In this document: in pieces, positions 4,707 through 6,306 of the stretch
Layout: each line of letters opens with the position of its first letter
Numbering within the stretch: the first letter of the stretch is position 1
Source: Rhizobiaceae bacterium UBA1291
Lineage (GTDB): Bacteria; Pseudomonadota; Alphaproteobacteria; Rhizobiales; Rhizobiaceae
Reading direction: 5' to 3'
DNA length: 6,306 nt
Assembly: GCA_002307905.1 (NCBI GenBank)
Contig: DBUL01000006.1
Span: 8,664 to 14,969, forward strand
Translations under genes and position numbers: made by a program
Notes under the pieces: generated by a model
What the model was told of the DNA's origin: nothing
Databases searched by the model: none
What the model saw: only the letters and a program-made list of their open reading frames with translations

Positions 4707-5762
4707 ATGCGTATATTCCACTGCTCCAATTGCACAAATGTCGTCCACTTCGACAATGACGCCTGCGTCGGCTGCGGCATGCGTCTCGCCTATCGCCCGA
4801 GCCGGTTTGGCATGGTCGCCCTCGAACAGGACAACGATGTCTTTCGCGACCCGGCCGAACGCCAGGCGGCGCTCAAGCCCTGTGCCAATGCCGGGAACGG
4901 AGCCTGCAACTGGCTGGTCGAGGACGATCATGCCTCGGGCTACTGTGTAGCGTGCCGACACAACCAGACGATCCCCGATCTATCGATCCGGCGGAATGTC
5001 GAGAACTGGCGACGCATCGAGGTGGCCAAGCGTTACCTGTTCTACTCGCTCATGCGCTTCGGTCTGTCGCTCGTGACCCGTACTCAAGACCCCGAGAAGG
5101 GCCTGGGCTTCGAGTTTCTTGCCGACGACGGCATGGCGGGCTCACCGGTATTGACCGGTCACGCCAATGGATTGATCACCCTCAATGTCGCCGAAGCGTC
5201 GGACGCGGAGCGCGAGGCACGCCGCGTTTCGCTCGGCGAGCCGTTCCGCACGCTGATCGGCCATTTCCGCCATGAGGTCGGTCATTATTACTGGGACCGG
5301 CTGGTGCGCGACCGGCGAGATCAGGAGGCGTTCCGTTCCGTGTTCGGCGACGAGCGTCAAGACTATGGCGCAGCACTCCAGCAGCACTATGCCCAGGGTC
5401 CGGTGCCGGGCTGGGAACAGTCCTATGTCAGCGCCTATGCGGCGAGCCATCCCTGGGAGGACTTTGCCGAGACCTGGGCACATTATTTCCATATCGTCGA
5501 TGCGCTCGACACGGCCGATGCCTTCGGGCTGAGAACCTATCCGCAGACCAAGTCGAAGCAACTGGCATTGACGGGGACCTTCGACAGCTATCGGGCACTT
5601 GACGCCCGCGTCCTGCTCGATGCCTGGGTGCCGCTCACCATTGCCATCAACAGCATCAACCGCAGCATGGGCCAGCGCGATCTCTATCCTTTCGTGCTGT
5701 CAGCGCCAGTGGTGGACAAGCTGCAGTATATCCACGACCTGATCCACGCGCCGGCGGCCTGA
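4707..5762 (+). CDS. Putative zinc-binding metallopeptidase with N-terminal zinc ribbons
   Basis: The 351-residue protein begins MRIFHCSNC, typical of a bacterial family of predicted zinc metallopeptidases. A first Cys4 site is C6-x2-C9 and C20-x2-C23; a second is C59, C67, C80 and C83. The catalytic region has HFRHEVGHYYWDRL, with zinc ligands His189 and His193 and general base Glu190 (HEVGH). HPWEDFAETWAHYFH (248-262) probably supplies the third ligand, Glu251 or Glu255. No signal peptide or membrane segment is seen, so it is likely cytosolic; the substrate is unknown. The frame is open upstream to a GTG at 4599 and an ATG at 4629, but the family starts at the MR-F-C segment, so ATG 4707 is chosen despite a weak site (GAG, 8 bases upstream). 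The 137-base gap after the kinase has no EcfG promoter, so it may read through from phyR. Confidence 0.88.
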   Translation: MRIFHCSNCTNVVHFDNDACVGCGMRLAYRPSRFGMVALEQDNDVFRDPAERQAALKPCANAGNGACNWLVEDDHASGYCVACRHNQTIPDLSIRRNVENWRRIEVAKRYLFYSLMRFGLSLVTRTQDPEKGLGFEFLADDGMAGSPVLTGHANGLITLNVAEASDAEREARRVSLGEPFRTLIGHFRHEVGHYYWDRLVRDRRDQEAFRSVFGDERQDYGAALQQHYAQGPVPGWEQSYVSAYAASHPWEDFAETWAHYFHIVDALDTADAFGLRTYPQTKSKQLALTGTFDSYRALDARVLLDAWVPLTIAINSINRSMGQRDLYPFVLSAPVVDKLQYIHDLIHAPAA

Positions 5763-5803
5763 GGCCCATAGAAGCCGTCCATGCCAGGGGACAGGTCCGC
5801 CGC

Positions 5804-5828
5804 GGAACCAATATCGCTTGTCGACGTT
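5804..5828 (+). promoter_or_regulatory. EcfG-type general stress promoter of the small four-cysteine protein gene
   Basis: GGAAC (5804-5808), 16 bases, then CGTT (5825-5828): the fourth exact EcfG consensus match in the window. The -10 element ends 25 bases before the ATG at 5854, so the leader is short but still includes the ribosome binding site AAGGAG (5841-5846). Confidence 0.88.
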
Positions 5829-5853
5829 AACCTTTGTAACAAGGAGAACGTCG

Positions 5854-6198
5854 ATGAATACGCTTGCTGCCCTTATGGTCCTGGTGGCGTGCCATCCTGA
5901 ACAGACGAACTGTCTCGAAGAGCCCGTCGTCGTCATTTCCTATGACAGCAGTGCCGAATGCCGCGCCGCACTGCCGCGCGAAATGGACAAGGCGCGCCGT
6001 TTGGCCGATTTGATCTACGGCGACTGCGTTCCGGTCGATGCGGACCTGCTGGCGGGGCGCCAGATCCACCAGACGATCGACCCGGTCAAGCTCTCCGCGC
6101 TTGATTTGCCGCAAAGTGGAGCGGTAACGGCCAAGGCTTTCGCCGACCCCCACAGCCAAGGTCGCATGCGGTTTAGTCGCCACGAGGGAGCAAAGTAA
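5854..6198 (+). CDS. Small four-cysteine protein of unknown function, EcfG-controlled
   Basis: Not recognised as a characterised family. The product is 114 residues. A short hydrophobic N-terminus (about residues 4-12) runs into LVAC, which fits a lipobox with Cys13, although there is no positive charge before it, so a lipoprotein signal is uncertain. Cysteines lie at 13, 20, 36 and 58, and SAECRAALPREMDKARRL and YGDCVPVDADL look like conserved-style blocks. Possible disulfides would suit an exported protein (inference). The C-terminal third is polar and Gly/His/Lys-containing. The start is ATG 5854, with AAGGAG seven bases upstream. The frame extends further up to a TTG at 5818, but that lies inside the EcfG promoter. 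The stop TAA overlaps the next ATG by one base, so it forms an operon with the following gene. The exact EcfG promoter marks it as a likely stress-regulon member. Confidence 0.82.
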   Translation: MNTLAALMVLVACHPEQTNCLEEPVVVISYDSSAECRAALPREMDKARRLADLIYGDCVPVDADLLAGRQIHQTIDPVKLSALDLPQSGAVTAKAFADPHSQGRMRFSRHEGAK

Positions 6199-6306
6199 TG
6201 CCTGAGAGCCTTACCGACAGAGATCGCCAGATTGACCGGCAAACGCGGGACATGGCCCATGAGGCCAAGCTCGATACCGACCTGGGCTCCATGGTGCCGC
6301 CTCGCT
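6198..6306 (+). CDS. Start of an unidentified gene, 3' end outside window
   Basis: Only the first 36 codons are visible. They begin MPESLTDRDRQIDRQTRDMA and are strongly charged, without a signal peptide or membrane segment so far. The ATG overlaps the TAA of the preceding gene by one base (TAATG), and AGGGAG (6185-6190) lies seven bases upstream, which supports the start and suggests translational coupling. It would be transcribed from the EcfG promoter at 5804. No function can be assigned from this fragment. Confidence 0.7.
   Translation, partial: MPESLTDRDRQIDRQTRDMAHEAKLDTDLGSMVPPR

Noticed and set aside
3487..4737. Minus-strand reading frame of 416 codons opposite the kinase
   Set aside because: The plus strand encodes a complete PAS-HWE kinase; the antisense product has no family signature.

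Overview
The window looks like a piece of chromosome from an alphaproteobacterium, most likely a member of the Rhizobiaceae (order Hyphomicrobiales). This rests on the high-GC coding style, a PhyR and NepR of rhizobial type, an HWE-family histidine kinase, and repeated promoters of the EcfG general-stress-response (GSR) type. Genus and species cannot be fixed from the sequence alone.

Layout. (1) Positions 1-736, minus strand: 5' part of a D-2-hydroxyacid dehydrogenase gene, running off the left edge, with a sigma70-like promoter. (2) 891-1219, minus strand: a small CsbD-family stress protein with its own EcfG promoter and a clean intrinsic terminator. (3) 1365-2241, plus strand: a two-gene unit with an EcfG promoter, encoding a DUF883 (ElaB/YqjD-like) tail-anchored protein and a YqjE-like membrane protein of the phage-holin superfamily. 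(4) 2330-2524, minus strand: nepR, the GSR anti-sigma factor, convergent with unit 3 and divergent from phyR. (5) 2601-4569, plus strand: phyR with an EcfG promoter, followed by a soluble PAS-HWE histidine kinase. (6) 4707-5762, plus strand: a predicted cytoplasmic zinc metallopeptidase with two Cys4 zinc sites and an HEVGH motif. (7) 5804-6306, plus strand: an EcfG promoter, a small four-cysteine protein of unknown function, and the start of an overlapping gene that runs off the right edge.

How it works together. In the known alphaproteobacterial GSR, NepR holds the sigma factor EcfG inactive. A HWE/HisKA_2 kinase phosphorylates PhyR, and phosphorylated PhyR captures NepR through its sigma-like domain and frees EcfG. 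EcfG then transcribes from GGAAC-N16/17-CGTT promoters. This window holds the partner-switch components (nepR, phyR, a candidate kinase) together with likely output genes. Four promoters match GGAAC-N16-CGTT exactly, all with the same 16-base spacer.

The most striking point is an absence. The sigma factor gene ecfG, often found next to nepR, is not here: nepR is followed by a short gap and a convergent membrane-protein gene. The nepR/phyR gap holds a perfect 11-bp-arm palindrome that places two GGAAC elements head to head, with a consensus -10 element only on the phyR side. No RNA genes, insertion sequences or CRISPR arrays were seen.
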